From Brachybacterium tyrofermentans (GTDB lineage: Bacteria; Actinomycetota; Actinomycetes; Actinomycetales; Dermabacteraceae): DNA of 64,000 bases. Location of the stretch: positions 1-64,000 of the forward strand of contig NZ_JABUXW010000006.1 of assembly GCF_014897585.1 (NCBI RefSeq). Reading direction: 5' to 3'. The notes below the pieces were generated by a model. That model made no database searches and was not told where the DNA came from. It saw only the letters and a list, made by a program, of their open reading frames with translations. Both the position numbers and the translations under genes were made by a program. Below are positions 42,804-51,504 of this stretch, in pieces (positions within the stretch are counted from its first letter, which is position 1; the number at the start of each line of letters is the position of its first letter).

Positions 42804-44219
42804 TCAGCCGACGATGGGGCGTTCGCGCGGGAGCTGGATCATGCGGGTGCGATGGCGCAGGGCGAGAGCCGCTCCGAGAGTCATCGGCCCCAGGCGCCCG
42901 CTGTACATGCACGCGGCGATCACCCATTTCCCCTCCGTGGGCAGATGCGCGGTGATCCCGGTGGACAGCCCCACGGTGCCGAAGGCGGAGAGCACCTCGA
43001 ACATCAGCTGGTCCAGCGAGAAGCTGGTCATCCGCAGCAGCAGGAACACCGCCAGCAGCACCACGGTCGCACTCATGACCAGCACGCCGATGGCCTGACG
43101 GATGGTCTCGTGGGGGATCCGTCGGCCGAAGACCTCGACGTCCGGATTGCCGCGGATCTCCGCCCAGATCGAGAGCATGAGCAGGGCGAAGGTGGTCACG
43201 CGGATGCCGCCGCTGGTGGATCCCGAGCCGCCGCCGATGAACATCAGGACGTCGGTCAGCAGGCGCGTCTCGGGGGTCAGCAGCCCCACGTCGAGCGTGG
43301 CGAAGCCCCCGGATCGGGGCATGACGGCGGCGAAGCCGGCCGCCAGGAGCTTCGTGTGGACGGGCTGGCCTCCGAGCGTGGCGGCGTTCGTCCACTCCAG
43401 GACCAGGTAGCCGAACCAGGCGAGCACCAGCAGCAGACCGGTGGTGGTGAGGGTGAGCTTGGCGTGCAGGCTCCAACGGCGCGGGGTGCGCAGCTTCTTG
43501 ACCACCACGAGGATCACGGGGAAGCCGAGCGAGCCGACGAACACCGCGAGGGCGATCGGGATGGAGAAGAACGGGTCGCCGAGGTACTGCTCGACCCCCT
43601 GGGCCTCGGGAACGAAACCGGCGTTGTTGAACGCGCTGATCGCGTAGAACAGGCCCAGGAAGATCGACTCGCCGATGCCGTGCTCGGTGAAGAACATGTA
43701 CGGGGTCAGGGCCACGAAGGTCGCCGCCTCGAAGGCGGTGGAGGTGATGAGGATGATTCGCAGCACCCCACCCACCTCGGCGAGGCGCTCCGCCTTGGTC
43801 TCGTTGGCGGTCATCATGCGCTGGGCGAGCCCGAGCCGGTGCATCACCGACATGCTCAGCAGGGAGGCGAGCGTGAGCAGGCCCAGGCCGCCCATCTTCA
43901 TCGCGATCATGAGGACGGTCAGCCCGAACGTCGACCAGTGCGTGGCGGTCTCCACCGTCACCAGTCCGGTCACACAGATCGCCGAGACCGCGGTGAACAG
44001 CGCATCGACGAGATCGGTGCGCTGGCCGGAGGTGGTGGCGGCCGGCAGCGAGAGCAGCGCCGTGAACAGGGCGATCATCAGGCTGAACACCCCGAGGGTG
44101 AGCCGGGCCGGGGTGATCTTGGTCAGCGACGCAAGATGCAGCCGCCAGCTCGGCGGTGCCGGACGGCGCTGCGAGGGCAGCGCCCGGCGCCTCTCGGCCT
44201 TCGCCTCGCGATCGATCAT
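42804..44219 (-). CDS. TrkH/KtrB-type potassium transporter
   Basis: The 471-residue product is a potassium-translocating subunit with four M1-P-M2 repeats. Selectivity filter regions are visible, for example VTGLVTVETATHWS, AFNNAGF and GGGSGSTSGGIRVTTFALLML. It pairs with the TrkA-like regulator encoded 89 bases downstream. GGAG precedes ATG 44219. Confidence 0.93.
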   Translation of the reverse strand: MIDREAKAERRRALPSQRRPAPPSWRLHLASLTKITPARLTLGVFSLMIALFTALLSLPAATTSGQRTDLVDALFTAVSAICVTGLVTVETATHWSTFGLTVLMIAMKMGGLGLLTLASLLSMSVMHRLGLAQRMMTANETKAERLAEVGGVLRIILITSTAFEAATFVALTPYMFFTEHGIGESIFLGLFYAISAFNNAGFVPEAQGVEQYLGDPFFSIPIALAVFVGSLGFPVILVVVKKLRTPRRWSLHAKLTLTTTGLLLVLAWFGYLVLEWTNAATLGGQPVHTKLLAAGFAAVMPRSGGFATLDVGLLTPETRLLTDVLMFIGGGSGSTSGGIRVTTFALLMLSIWAEIRGNPDVEVFGRRIPHETIRQAIGVLVMSATVVLLAVFLLLRMTSFSLDQLMFEVLSAFGTVGLSTGITAHLPTEGKWVIAACMYSGRLGPMTLGAALALRHRTRMIQLPRERPIVG

Positions 44220-44355
44220 CTCCGGCCCTCCGTCGTGTGGCGACCAGCGGCCGCGTCCGCGGAAGTCTACGACCGTCGGGCCGTGGCACGGTTGCCAGGA
44301 TCTGTCGTGCGCGGCCATCGGGGCGGAGCTCCGAGCGGTGCGACGCGGCTCTGGG

Positions 44356-44361
44356 TACGCT
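44356..44361 (+). promoter_or_regulatory. -10 element TACGCT, leaderless start at 44369
   Basis: TACGCT, seven bases, then ATG 44369. The same hexamer as at 41035. Confidence 0.6.
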
Positions 44362-44368
44362 TCGACCC

Positions 44369-45637
44369 ATGCCCGACGACTCTCCCGCCCCTGTTCCCGC
44401 CGCCGCGGTCGACGAGACCGGCGTGCCCGGTGAGTGCGGGATCGTCTGGTCCGACGACCTGTGCGAGTACGACTTCGGCCCGTACCACCCGATGTCGCCG
44501 GTGCGACTGACCCTGACCCGCGAGCTGGCCCGGGCCTCCGGGATCCTGGACCGTCCTGGAGTGCGCACCATCGCCCCGTACGTCGCCTCCGACGAGCAGC
44601 TCGGCACCGTGCACGATGAGGACTATCTCGCCGCGGTGCGCCGGGCGTCGGAACCTCTGGACGGCGGGGACGCCGAGCACCTGATCCGCTTCGGGATCGG
44701 CGGAGAGGATGTTCCCCCCTTCCCCGGCATGCACACCGCCTCCTCGCGCATCGTCGGAGGCTCCCTCGCCGCGGTCGACGCGATCCGCGCCGGCACGGTG
44801 CGGCGAGCCGTGAACATCGCTGGGGGGATGCACCACGCCCGCCCGGCCAGCGCCTCGGGGTTCTGCGTCTACAACGACGCCGCGGTCGCGATCCGTCATG
44901 CCCTTGCGCAGGGGGAGGAGCGCGTGATGTACATCGACACCGATGTGCACCACGGCGACGGCGTCGAGCTGGCGCTGTGGGACGAGCCCCGTGCGATCAC
45001 CCTGTCCGTGCACGAGACCGGCGAACGGCTGTTCCCGGGCACCGGCTTCGTGCAGGACACCGGGGGAGCGGGCGCCCAGGGCTCCGCGATCAACGTGCCG
45101 CTGCCTCCGCGCACCACCGCCGACGGCTGGGTACGGGCCCTCCGCGCCGTCGTCCCCGCCCTGGTGAGGGCCGTGAAGCCGACCTTGCTGGTCACCCAGC
45201 ACGGCGCCGATACGCATCGCGTGGATCCGCTCGCCGATTTCTCCGTCTCCCTCGAGACGCACCGCGAGGTGATGGTCATGCTGCGGGATCTGGCCGATGA
45301 GGTGTGCGACGGCCGCTGGCTGGCCCTCGGCGGGGGCGGCTATGCCGTGATCGACGTGGTGCCGCGCTCCTGGGCACAGCTGCTCGCCGTCGCCACCGGC
45401 GAGGCGATCGACCCGCAGACCCCGCTGCCCAAGGCCTACCGCGAGGCCGAGGCCCGCGCCCGCGCCGAGCACGGGCTCTCGCCCGAACCTGCGATCCGGA
45501 CCTACGGGGACGGCCGGCCGCTCGCGGCGCGCAGCTGGGAGAACGGCTTCGATCCCGAGGACGACCTCGACCGAGCGGTCCAGGCCGCCCGCCGGGTCGC
45601 CTTCCCCGAATGGGGGCTGGACCCGTTCCTCGACTGA
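44369..45637 (+). CDS. acuC: Acetoin utilization protein AcuC (class I/II deacetylase family)
   Basis: This 422-residue zinc deacetylase is of the histone-deacetylase superfamily. The catalytic His pair is in GGMHHARPASASGF, and the zinc ligands Asp and His are in IDTDVHHGDG with the final Asp in TQHGADTHRVDP. In Bacillus, AcuC deacetylates acetyl-CoA synthetase. No acs or acuA gene is near. A polar C-terminus of about 60 residues extends beyond the core. Confidence 0.9.
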   Translation: MPDDSPAPVPAAAVDETGVPGECGIVWSDDLCEYDFGPYHPMSPVRLTLTRELARASGILDRPGVRTIAPYVASDEQLGTVHDEDYLAAVRRASEPLDGGDAEHLIRFGIGGEDVPPFPGMHTASSRIVGGSLAAVDAIRAGTVRRAVNIAGGMHHARPASASGFCVYNDAAVAIRHALAQGEERVMYIDTDVHHGDGVELALWDEPRAITLSVHETGERLFPGTGFVQDTGGAGAQGSAINVPLPPRTTADGWVRALRAVVPALVRAVKPTLLVTQHGADTHRVDPLADFSVSLETHREVMVMLRDLADEVCDGRWLALGGGGYAVIDVVPRSWAQLLAVATGEAIDPQTPLPKAYREAEARARAEHGLSPEPAIRTYGDGRPLAARSWENGFDPEDDLDRAVQAARRVAFPEWGLDPFLD

Positions 45638-45647
45638 GGACGGGGAT

Positions 45648-45675
45648 GCCGGTCCGCGCCCGCGCCCGGACCGGC
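45648..45675 (+). terminator. Hairpin after acuC
   Basis: GCCGGTCCG (45648-45656) pairs with CGGACCGGC (45667-45675) around a 10-base loop, 10 bases after the acuC stop. Confidence 0.5.
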
Positions 45676-45738
45676 CCTGAGACAATAGGGCCCGGGCGGC
45701 GCGAGTCCGGGCAGAACACCAGAACTTTCGGGGGAACC

Positions 45739-47493
45739 ATGACGTCACTGTCGACAGGAGTGCTCGACACCTTCGCCGAGCATCTGCGCGCGGTGGAGCT
45801 TCCGCTCCCGGTGGACGGCGCGCAGCAGGCCCGTGACGAGGTGGGCGCGGCGCTCTCGCAGCTCGGGGACCATGTCGTCCCGCGTCTGGAGTCGCTCGAC
45901 GCCCCGCTGCTCGTGGTCATCGGAGGCTCCACGGGTGCCGGGAAGTCCACCCTGGTCAACGCCCTGGTGGGCGAGATGGTGAGCCGCTCCGGCGCGATCC
46001 GGCCCACGACCCGTCGGCCCGTGCTGCTGCACCATCCTGCGGACGAGGCCTGGTTCGCCGGCAGCCGCATCCTGCCCGGGCTCGCCCGGGTCCACGTCGG
46101 CGCCGCGCGCGACGCCGAGGCACCCCACGCCGGCGACACCACGGGGGACGTCGACCCCGCGACGAGCCTCGAGCTCCACGCCGAGGAGCGCATCCCCCAG
46201 GGCCTGGCCCTGCTCGACGCCCCGGACATCGACTCGGTGGCGACGGGCAACCGGGAGCTGGCCCGGCAGCTGCTGCGCGCCGCAGATCTCTGGCTGTTCG
46301 TGACCACCGCGAACCGCTATGCGGACGCCGTGCCGTGGGACGTGCTGCGCACCGCCGCCGAGCGCGATGTCACCGTCGACGTGGTCATGAACCGCATCCC
46401 CGATCGCGAGGGCGTCTCCGAGGAGCTCGCCGAGGACCTGCGCGCCATGCTCGAGCGCAACGGCATCGAGGTCACCAGGCTGTTCCTGGTGGCCGAGACG
46501 GAGCTCGACGCCTCCGGGATGCTGCCCCCGGCCGCGATCTCCGAGCTCCAGGAGCATTTCGATCACCTCGCGGCGGACGCCGACGGCCGCAGCCGGATCG
46601 CCCGCCGCACCCTCGCCGGTGCCGTCTCCGGGCTGGCCGGCTCCACCCGCAGCATCGCCGAGCATGCGCAGAGCCAGGAGGCCGAGCGCCAGCGGCTGCG
46701 GGAGGAGGCGATCGCCGCCTTCTCCGGCTCCCGCGAACGGATCGACGACGCCCTCGGCGACGGCTCCCTGCTGCGCGGCGAGGTGCTCGCCCGCTGGCAG
46801 GACGTGGTCGGCACGGGCGAGTTCTTCCGCAGCGTCGAGGGCCTGTTCACCAGGGTCCGCGATCGGGTGGGACTCGCGATCAGCGGCAAGCCCGCCCCCT
46901 CGGTCGCCGCCGAGCAGGCCCTCGGCACCGGCCTCGTGCACGTCGTGATCGACGAGACCGCGCGCGGCGCCGAACGGGCCGAGGCCGCCTGGCGCGCCGC
47001 CCCCGCCGGGCGCGTGCTCGCCGAGGGCGAGGACCTCTCCCGGATCCCCGAGGGCTACCGCGAGGACGTCTCCGCCGCGATCCGTGCCTGGCAGGGCGAT
47101 GTGCTCGACCTCGTGCGCCAGGAGGGCGCGGACCGTCGCACCAAGGCCCGCCTGCTCTCCCTCGGCGTGAACGCCGTCGGCGTGGCGCTCATGGTCGTCG
47201 TCTTCGCCTCCACCGCCTTCGTCCCCACCGGCCTCGAGGTCGGAGCGGGCGCGGCGACCGCGGTCGTCGGCCAGAAGCTGCTGGAGACCATCTTCGGGGA
47301 CGAGGCGGTGCGCCGGATGGCGCGGGTGGCCCGTGAGCGCCTCACCGAACGCCTCGACGCCCTGGTCTCGGAACGCTCCAGGCCCTTCCTGGACCGGCTC
47401 GACGCCCTCGGGGGGACCACGAACTCGCAGGACCTCGTCGCCGATGCCGACGCCCTGGACCAGCTCGCCCGAGAGATCCGGGAGGACTCATGA
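45739..47493 (+). CDS. Dynamin-like GTPase, first of a coupled pair
   Basis: The 584-residue product is a large P-loop GTPase with G1 GGSTGAGKS at residues 62-70, switch Thr in RPTTRRPVLL, and G3-like LLDAPDIDSV. A variant G4, VVMNRIPD, replaces NKxD. A long helical region follows, and near residues 475-515 a hydrophobic hairpin (VNAVGVALMVVVFASTAFVP and GAGAATAVVGQKLL) could insert into membrane. This matches bacterial dynamin-like proteins. It is sometimes labelled ABC transporter in databases, but no ABC signature is present. Its stop overlaps the next GTPase gene. Confidence 0.85.
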   Translation: MTSLSTGVLDTFAEHLRAVELPLPVDGAQQARDEVGAALSQLGDHVVPRLESLDAPLLVVIGGSTGAGKSTLVNALVGEMVSRSGAIRPTTRRPVLLHHPADEAWFAGSRILPGLARVHVGAARDAEAPHAGDTTGDVDPATSLELHAEERIPQGLALLDAPDIDSVATGNRELARQLLRAADLWLFVTTANRYADAVPWDVLRTAAERDVTVDVVMNRIPDREGVSEELAEDLRAMLERNGIEVTRLFLVAETELDASGMLPPAAISELQEHFDHLAADADGRSRIARRTLAGAVSGLAGSTRSIAEHAQSQEAERQRLREEAIAAFSGSRERIDDALGDGSLLRGEVLARWQDVVGTGEFFRSVEGLFTRVRDRVGLAISGKPAPSVAAEQALGTGLVHVVIDETARGAERAEAAWRAAPAGRVLAEGEDLSRIPEGYREDVSAAIRAWQGDVLDLVRQEGADRRTKARLLSLGVNAVGVALMVVVFASTAFVPTGLEVGAGAATAVVGQKLLETIFGDEAVRRMARVARERLTERLDALVSERSRPFLDRLDALGGTTNSQDLVADADALDQLAREIREDS

Positions 47494-49190
47494 GCCCGCT
47501 GCTGACCCGTTCGAAGCGCTCCGGCGCCGGCACGGCCCCGCTGGCCGAGCGGATCGAGGCGCTGGATCGCGCGGCAGACGGCCTGGACGGCGTCGCCCCG
47601 AGCCATGACGTGGACGAGGTCCGCGACCTGCTCTCGCGGATCGACCGGCGCCGTGCGCTCTCCGCCGAGCACACGGTGATCGGCCTGTTCGGAGCCACCG
47701 GCTCGGGGAAGTCCTCCTTGGTCAACGCCCTGGTCGGGGTCGATATCACCCAGGCCGCGGTGCGACGGCCCACCACGTCGAGACCGGTCGCCGCCGTGCT
47801 CGGGGCGACCGGCAGCGACGCCCTGCTGGACTGGCTGGAGGTGGAGGACCGCCACGCCCTCGAGGGCACCGGGGCAGCCCTCGAGACCGCGGCCGTCCCG
47901 ACGGCGAGCGGCCGCCGCGCCCGGCGCTCGGAGCCGGCGGCCCCGCCCGGCATCGTGCTGCTGGACCTGCCGGACCTCGACTCCGTCGAGAGCGCGAACC
48001 GTGAGATCGCCGAACGCATGACCGGCATGGTCGACGTGATCGTGTGGGTCACCGACCCGCAGAAGTACGCCGATGCGGTGCTCCACCAGGAGTTCGTGCA
48101 GCCCTTCGCCGGCCATGACGCCGTCACCCTGCTGGTGCTCAACCAGATCGATCGGATCCGGGAGGACGAGCGCGCGGGGGTGCTCGAGTCCCTGGAGTCC
48201 ATCGCGCGGGCCGACGGACTCGACCAGGCGCCGGTCTTCGCGACCTCCGCGACCACCGGCGAAGGGGTCGAGGAGCTGCGCTGGCACCTCATCTCCCTCG
48301 CCCACACCCGGGAGGCGGCCGCCGATCGCCAGCGCGCCGATGTGCGCGGCGGGGCGGAGCTGCTGCAGCAGGCCGCGGACCCGTCAGGGCTCCCCGCCGC
48401 AGCGGAGGACGGCGAGATCGACGCCCTGGTCGAGGACCTCGCGGCGGCCGCCCGGGTGGAACCTGTCGCCCAGGCCGTGGGCGCCTCCTACCGCCACCGG
48501 GCCGCCGGTCGGGTGGGCTGGCCTCCGCTGCGCTGGCTGCGGACGGTGCGCCCCGACCCGCTGCGACGTCTGGGCATCGGTCAGGAGCGAGACGGGGCGC
48601 AGGTGGAGCGCACCTCCCTGCCGGAGCCGGACGCCGCCGCCCGGGCTCGCGCCTCCGGCGGGGTCCGGCACTTCGCCGACGCCGCCTCGGAGGGCGGTGG
48701 GGATGCCTGGCGGTCCGCGGTGCGCGACGCCGCACGGTCCCGGGAGGACGATCTCCCCGACGCCCTCGACCAGGCGGTCGCCGGCGCCGATCTGCGGGCC
48801 CGGAGCACCTCCTGGTGGTGGCCGGTGCTCGACGTGCTCCAGTGGCTGGCGATGCTCGTCTGGGTGGTGGGGCTGGGGTGGCTGGCTCTGAACGTCGTCC
48901 TGGTGTTCTTCCAGATCCCGCCGCCGCCGATGCCGATGATCCAGGAGCTGTGGATCCCCATCCCGTTGCCCACGGCGCTGCTCGTGCTCGGGATCGCCGT
49001 GGGGATCCTCCTCGGGCTCCTGGGCGGGGCCCTCGCCGCGGTCACCGCGTCCTGGTACCGGCGCCGGGCACGAGGAGTGCTGCTGGGCCGGGTGCGGGAG
49101 GTCGCGCTGACCCATGTGGTCGCCGAGGTGGAGGAGACGCTCTCGCGCGCGGACTCCGTTGCGAGGGATATCGCATTCGCTCGCGGATGA
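47490..49190 (+). CDS. Membrane-anchored GTPase, second of a coupled pair
   Basis: The 566-residue product has G1 GATGSGKS at residues 68-75, switch RPTTSRPVAA, G3 LLDLPDLDSVE and G4 LNQID, as in YfjP-like GTPases. Two or more membrane helices lie near residues 450-520 (VLQWLAMLVWVVGLGWLALNVV and LPTALLVLGIAVGILLGLLGGALAAV) followed by a basic cytoplasmic tail. ATG 47490 overlaps the upstream TGA (ATGA). The pair probably forms a heteromeric membrane-remodelling machine. Confidence 0.85.
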   Translation: MSPLLTRSKRSGAGTAPLAERIEALDRAADGLDGVAPSHDVDEVRDLLSRIDRRRALSAEHTVIGLFGATGSGKSSLVNALVGVDITQAAVRRPTTSRPVAAVLGATGSDALLDWLEVEDRHALEGTGAALETAAVPTASGRRARRSEPAAPPGIVLLDLPDLDSVESANREIAERMTGMVDVIVWVTDPQKYADAVLHQEFVQPFAGHDAVTLLVLNQIDRIREDERAGVLESLESIARADGLDQAPVFATSATTGEGVEELRWHLISLAHTREAAADRQRADVRGGAELLQQAADPSGLPAAAEDGEIDALVEDLAAAARVEPVAQAVGASYRHRAAGRVGWPPLRWLRTVRPDPLRRLGIGQERDGAQVERTSLPEPDAAARARASGGVRHFADAASEGGGDAWRSAVRDAARSREDDLPDALDQAVAGADLRARSTSWWWPVLDVLQWLAMLVWVVGLGWLALNVVLVFFQIPPPPMPMIQELWIPIPLPTALLVLGIAVGILLGLLGGALAAVTASWYRRRARGVLLGRVREVALTHVVAEVEETLSRADSVARDIAFARG

Positions 49191-49208
49191 GGATCCAGAA
49201 GTCCCGTG

Positions 49209-49214
49209 TAGAAT
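49209..49214 (+). promoter_or_regulatory. Possible -10 (TAGAAT) for the bS22 gene
   Basis: TAGAAT, directly preceded by TG, is the best -10 match in the gap. No good -35 is seen, and the predicted leader would be about 125 bases. Confidence 0.4.
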
Positions 49215-49343
49215 GATTGGTAGACCGTGGCGTCGGGCCCGCGCAGTATCGCTGGACTGCTCCAGAGCAGTCCTCGCGGGCCGCGCACTCCTGATCAGCT
49301 GGACCATCCCGCAGGCGTTGGCCTGCAGAACAAGAGGCAACCT

Positions 49344-49442
49344 ATGGGTTCTGTCGTCAAGAAGCGACGCAAGCGCATGTCCAAGAAGAAGCACCGCAAG
49401 CAGCTTCGCAAGACCCGCCACCAGCGCCGCAACAAGAAGTGA
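49344..49442 (+). CDS. Small ribosomal subunit protein bS22 (AURKAIP1/COX24-like)
   Basis: The product is 32 residues, half of them Lys or Arg: MGSVVKKRRKRMSKKKHRKQ and then LRKTRHQRRNKK. This is the actinobacterial bS22 protein, which sits in the decoding region of the small subunit and was missed in old annotations because of its size. AGAGG lies at suitable distance from ATG 49344, and a strong terminator follows the stop. Confidence 0.9.
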   Translation: MGSVVKKRRKRMSKKKHRKQLRKTRHQRRNKK

Positions 49443-49456
49443 GCACTGTGTGATGC

Positions 49457-49490
49457 GCAACGGCCCCCACCGCGAGGTGGGGGCCGTTGC
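49457..49490 (+). terminator. Strong hairpin after bS22
   Basis: GCAACGGCCCCCACC (49457-49471) pairs perfectly with its complement at 49476-49490 around loop GCGA. Confidence 0.88.
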
Positions 49491-49509
49491 ACGTTCGGGG
49501 CGGAGTCGC

Positions 49510-49649
49510 CGGCTGACGGGCGGGCTTGCCGCCTGGAGGAAGGGCTCGCCGCCTGACGGACGGGCTCGTCGGCTGACGGACCGGCTCGTCGGCTGACGGA
49601 CGGGCTCGCTGGCCGACGGGCGGGCTCGCCGGCCGACGGGCGGCTCGAG
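49510..49649. repeat. Seven 20-bp tandem repeats
   Basis: Seven units of the type CGGCTGACGGACGGGCTCGT run head to tail from 49510 to 49649 with a few changes per unit. The period of 20 keeps no reading frame, so the array is non-coding. It lies between the bS22 terminator and the 3' end of the glutaredoxin-like gene. Confidence 0.88.
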
Positions 49650-49658
49650 CGCGGCTCG

Positions 49659-49964
49659 TCAGGCGCGGCCGGTGAGGCGGCGCCACCAGGGACGCTTCGT
49701 CAGAGCGGCCCGCAGCAGCTCGGCATCCACGCGATACTTGGTGTGGACGGCGCCGTCGACGATCACCACGGGGACGTCGTAGTCCCAGTCCTCGCGCAGC
49801 GCCTCGTCCTCGTCGATGTCCCGCACCTCGACCGTGGAGCCGACGCGATCAGCCTCGGCCCGGACCACCGGCAGGGCGTCGTCGCACAGATGACAGCCCT
49901 CTCGGGTCAGGTACAGGATCCGGGCATCCGGGTCCGTGGGGGTGGGGATGCGCTGGCTGGTCAT
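49659..49964 (-). CDS. Glutaredoxin-like (DUF836) protein
   Basis: The 101-residue thioredoxin-fold protein has the redox motif CHLC in LYLTREGCHLCDDALPVV and the cis-Pro strand VPVVIVDGAVHTKYRVD. It fits the small glutaredoxin-like/DUF836 group. It probably reduces disulfides in the cytoplasm, but the partner is unknown. ATG 49964 fits a leaderless promoter. Confidence 0.88.
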   Translation of the reverse strand: MTSQRIPTPTDPDARILYLTREGCHLCDDALPVVRAEADRVGSTVEVRDIDEDEALREDWDYDVPVVIVDGAVHTKYRVDAELLRAALTKRPWWRRLTGRA

Positions 49965-49971
49965 GGAAGGA

Positions 49972-49977
49972 ACCTTA
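49972..49977 (-). promoter_or_regulatory. -10 element TAAGGT, leaderless start at 49964
   Basis: On the minus strand TAAGGT, seven bases, then ATG 49964. Confidence 0.6.
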
Positions 49978-50093
49978 GCGGGACGGCAGTCCCCGGCAGG
50001 GGCCGGGGAGATCAGGAAGTGGGGCATCGTGCACGCAGCACGGACGCAGACACAGATGCAGATGCCGGCGCAGGCACAGGGGCTGGAACGACG

Positions 50094-50124
50094 ACGAGCC
50101 GTCCGCGTTCGGCGGACGGCTCGT
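50094..50124 (-). terminator. Hairpin after the yceI-like gene
   Basis: ACGAGCCGTCCGC (50094-50106) pairs with its complement at 50112-50124. A second imperfect GC-rich hairpin lies at about 50132-50160, nearer the stop. Confidence 0.7.
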
Positions 50125-50172
50125 CGGGTCCCCGGGGCGCGGTGTGAGCGCCCGGGGGGATCGTGCGGGAGA

Positions 50173-50703
50173 TCAGGCGGCGGTGGGCGCCGTGAACTCC
50201 GCCTCGATGGAGATCTTGACGTCGTCGGCGACCAGCACGCCGCCGGCCTCGAGAGCCGCGTTCCAGGTCAGGCCGAAGTCCTTGCGGGAGATCTTGGTCT
50301 CGCCCGTGAAGCCCGCGCGGTAGATGCCGAAGGGGTCGGTCGCGGAACCCTCGTAGGCGAAGTCGAGCTCGACCTGCTTCGTGGTGTCACGGATGGTCAG
50401 ATCGCCCACGAGCTTGTCGCCCTTGACCTCGGTGGAGACGAAGGTGATCTCCGGGAAGGTCTCCGCGTCGAAGAAGTCGCCGCTGCGGAGGTGGTTGTCA
50501 CGGTCGGCGTTGGAGGTGTTGACCGAGGCGGTCTTCAGCGAGGTGCGGAAGGAGAGGTTCTGGCCGCCCTCTCCGACCTCGAGGACGCCGTCGACGTCGG
50601 TGAACTGGCCGCGGGCCTTGGAGATGCCGGCGTGACGCACGGTGAAGCTCGCGGAGGTGTGGCTGGCGTCGAGGGTCCAGGTGCCGGGGGTGAGGTCGTT
50701 CAT
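50173..50703 (-). CDS. YceI-family lipid-binding protein
   Basis: The 176-residue YceI lipocalin-like protein opens with the family sequence GTWTLDASHTSASFTVRHAGISKARGQF. It continues with DFFDAETFPEITFVST and ends with ISIEAEF. Family members bind isoprenoid chains in a barrel. There is no signal peptide, so it acts in the cytoplasm. AAGGAGA precedes ATG 50703. It is divergent from a MarR regulator that probably controls it. Confidence 0.92.
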   Translation of the reverse strand: MNDLTPGTWTLDASHTSASFTVRHAGISKARGQFTDVDGVLEVGEGGQNLSFRTSLKTASVNTSNADRDNHLRSGDFFDAETFPEITFVSTEVKGDKLVGDLTIRDTTKQVELDFAYEGSATDPFGIYRAGFTGETKISRKDFGLTWNAALEAGGVLVADDVKISIEAEFTAPTAA

Positions 50704-50736
50704 GTGATGTCTCCTTGAGGTCGACTGGTGCGACTG

Positions 50737-50753
50737 TGATCGACGGTCGATCA
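50737..50753. promoter_or_regulatory. 17-bp palindrome between yceI-like and marR-like genes
   Basis: TGATCGAC and GTCGATCA flank a single G at 50737-50753, a perfect dyad in the shared promoter region. It is a good candidate MarR operator. An AT-rich stretch with TATACT (about 50779-50784) lies next to it. Confidence 0.55.
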
Positions 50754-50829
50754 CCACGCTGTTGCTTGAAACATAAACTATACTCGAGAGCGATGCAAGG
50801 GACTTCCGCTCAGGACCAAGGAGACAGTG

Positions 50830-51402
50830 ATGCAGGACATACAGTCAAGTGATGACGGTGAGGGCGACGCGACCACGGAGAACCCCGTGTCGACGCCCGA
50901 GGGGCTCTGGCTGAGCCAGCCGGAGCAGAAGGCGTGGCGCAGCTTCCTCTACGCGAGCACGCTGCTGAACGACCGGCTCTCCGACGCGCTGCAGGCGGAT
51001 GCGGAGATCGACCTGACGCTGGGGGAGTACGAGATCCTCGTGCGCCTGTCCGAGGCATCGGACCAGTTCCTGCGCATGTCGGAGCTCGCGGATCGGGTGG
51101 TCCACTCCCGGTCGCGCCTGACGCACACCATCTCCCGGATGGAGAAGCGCGGGATCGTGGAGCGGGTGCGCTGCTCGAGCGACGGACGCGGACGGCAGGC
51201 GCAGCTGACCGCCGCCGGCCGGGAGCTCCTGGAGCGGGCTGCCCCCACGCATGTGCGCTCGGTGAGGGAGCTGCTGCTGGATGTCGTCGGCCATGACGAC
51301 TTCCTCGAGCTGGGTCGGATCCTGGGCCGCGCGGTGCCCGAGGACGCTCCGATCGGCCTGGGGAGTCCGGCACCTCACGTCGAGGCCGATCCTCAGAGCT
51401 GA
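50830..51402 (+). CDS. MarR-family transcriptional regulator
   Basis: The 190-residue product has a polar N-terminus and then a MarR winged helix. This includes LTLGEYEILVRLSEAS, RMSELADRVVHSRSRLTHTISRMEKRGIVERVRCSSDGRG and the wing. AAGGAG lies six bases before ATG 50830; a GTG directly before it is too close. Divergence from the yceI-like gene suggests that it regulates that gene and itself. Confidence 0.92.
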   Translation: MQDIQSSDDGEGDATTENPVSTPEGLWLSQPEQKAWRSFLYASTLLNDRLSDALQADAEIDLTLGEYEILVRLSEASDQFLRMSELADRVVHSRSRLTHTISRMEKRGIVERVRCSSDGRGRQAQLTAAGRELLERAAPTHVRSVRELLLDVVGHDDFLELGRILGRAVPEDAPIGLGSPAPHVEADPQS

Positions 51403-51504
51403 TCCGGAGGTTGGGTTGGTACCGTGTGGCGGCTGACCCCATCGGCTGCAGAACCCCTCGGCGCCGCCGAGCCTGCTGATCTCCTGAGGGAGGACCGCGC
51501 ACTC

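Noticed and set aside
45739..47493. ABC transporter ATPase
   Set aside because: The P-loop is followed by GTPase-type switch and G3 motifs and a membrane hairpin. No LSGGQ signature is present.
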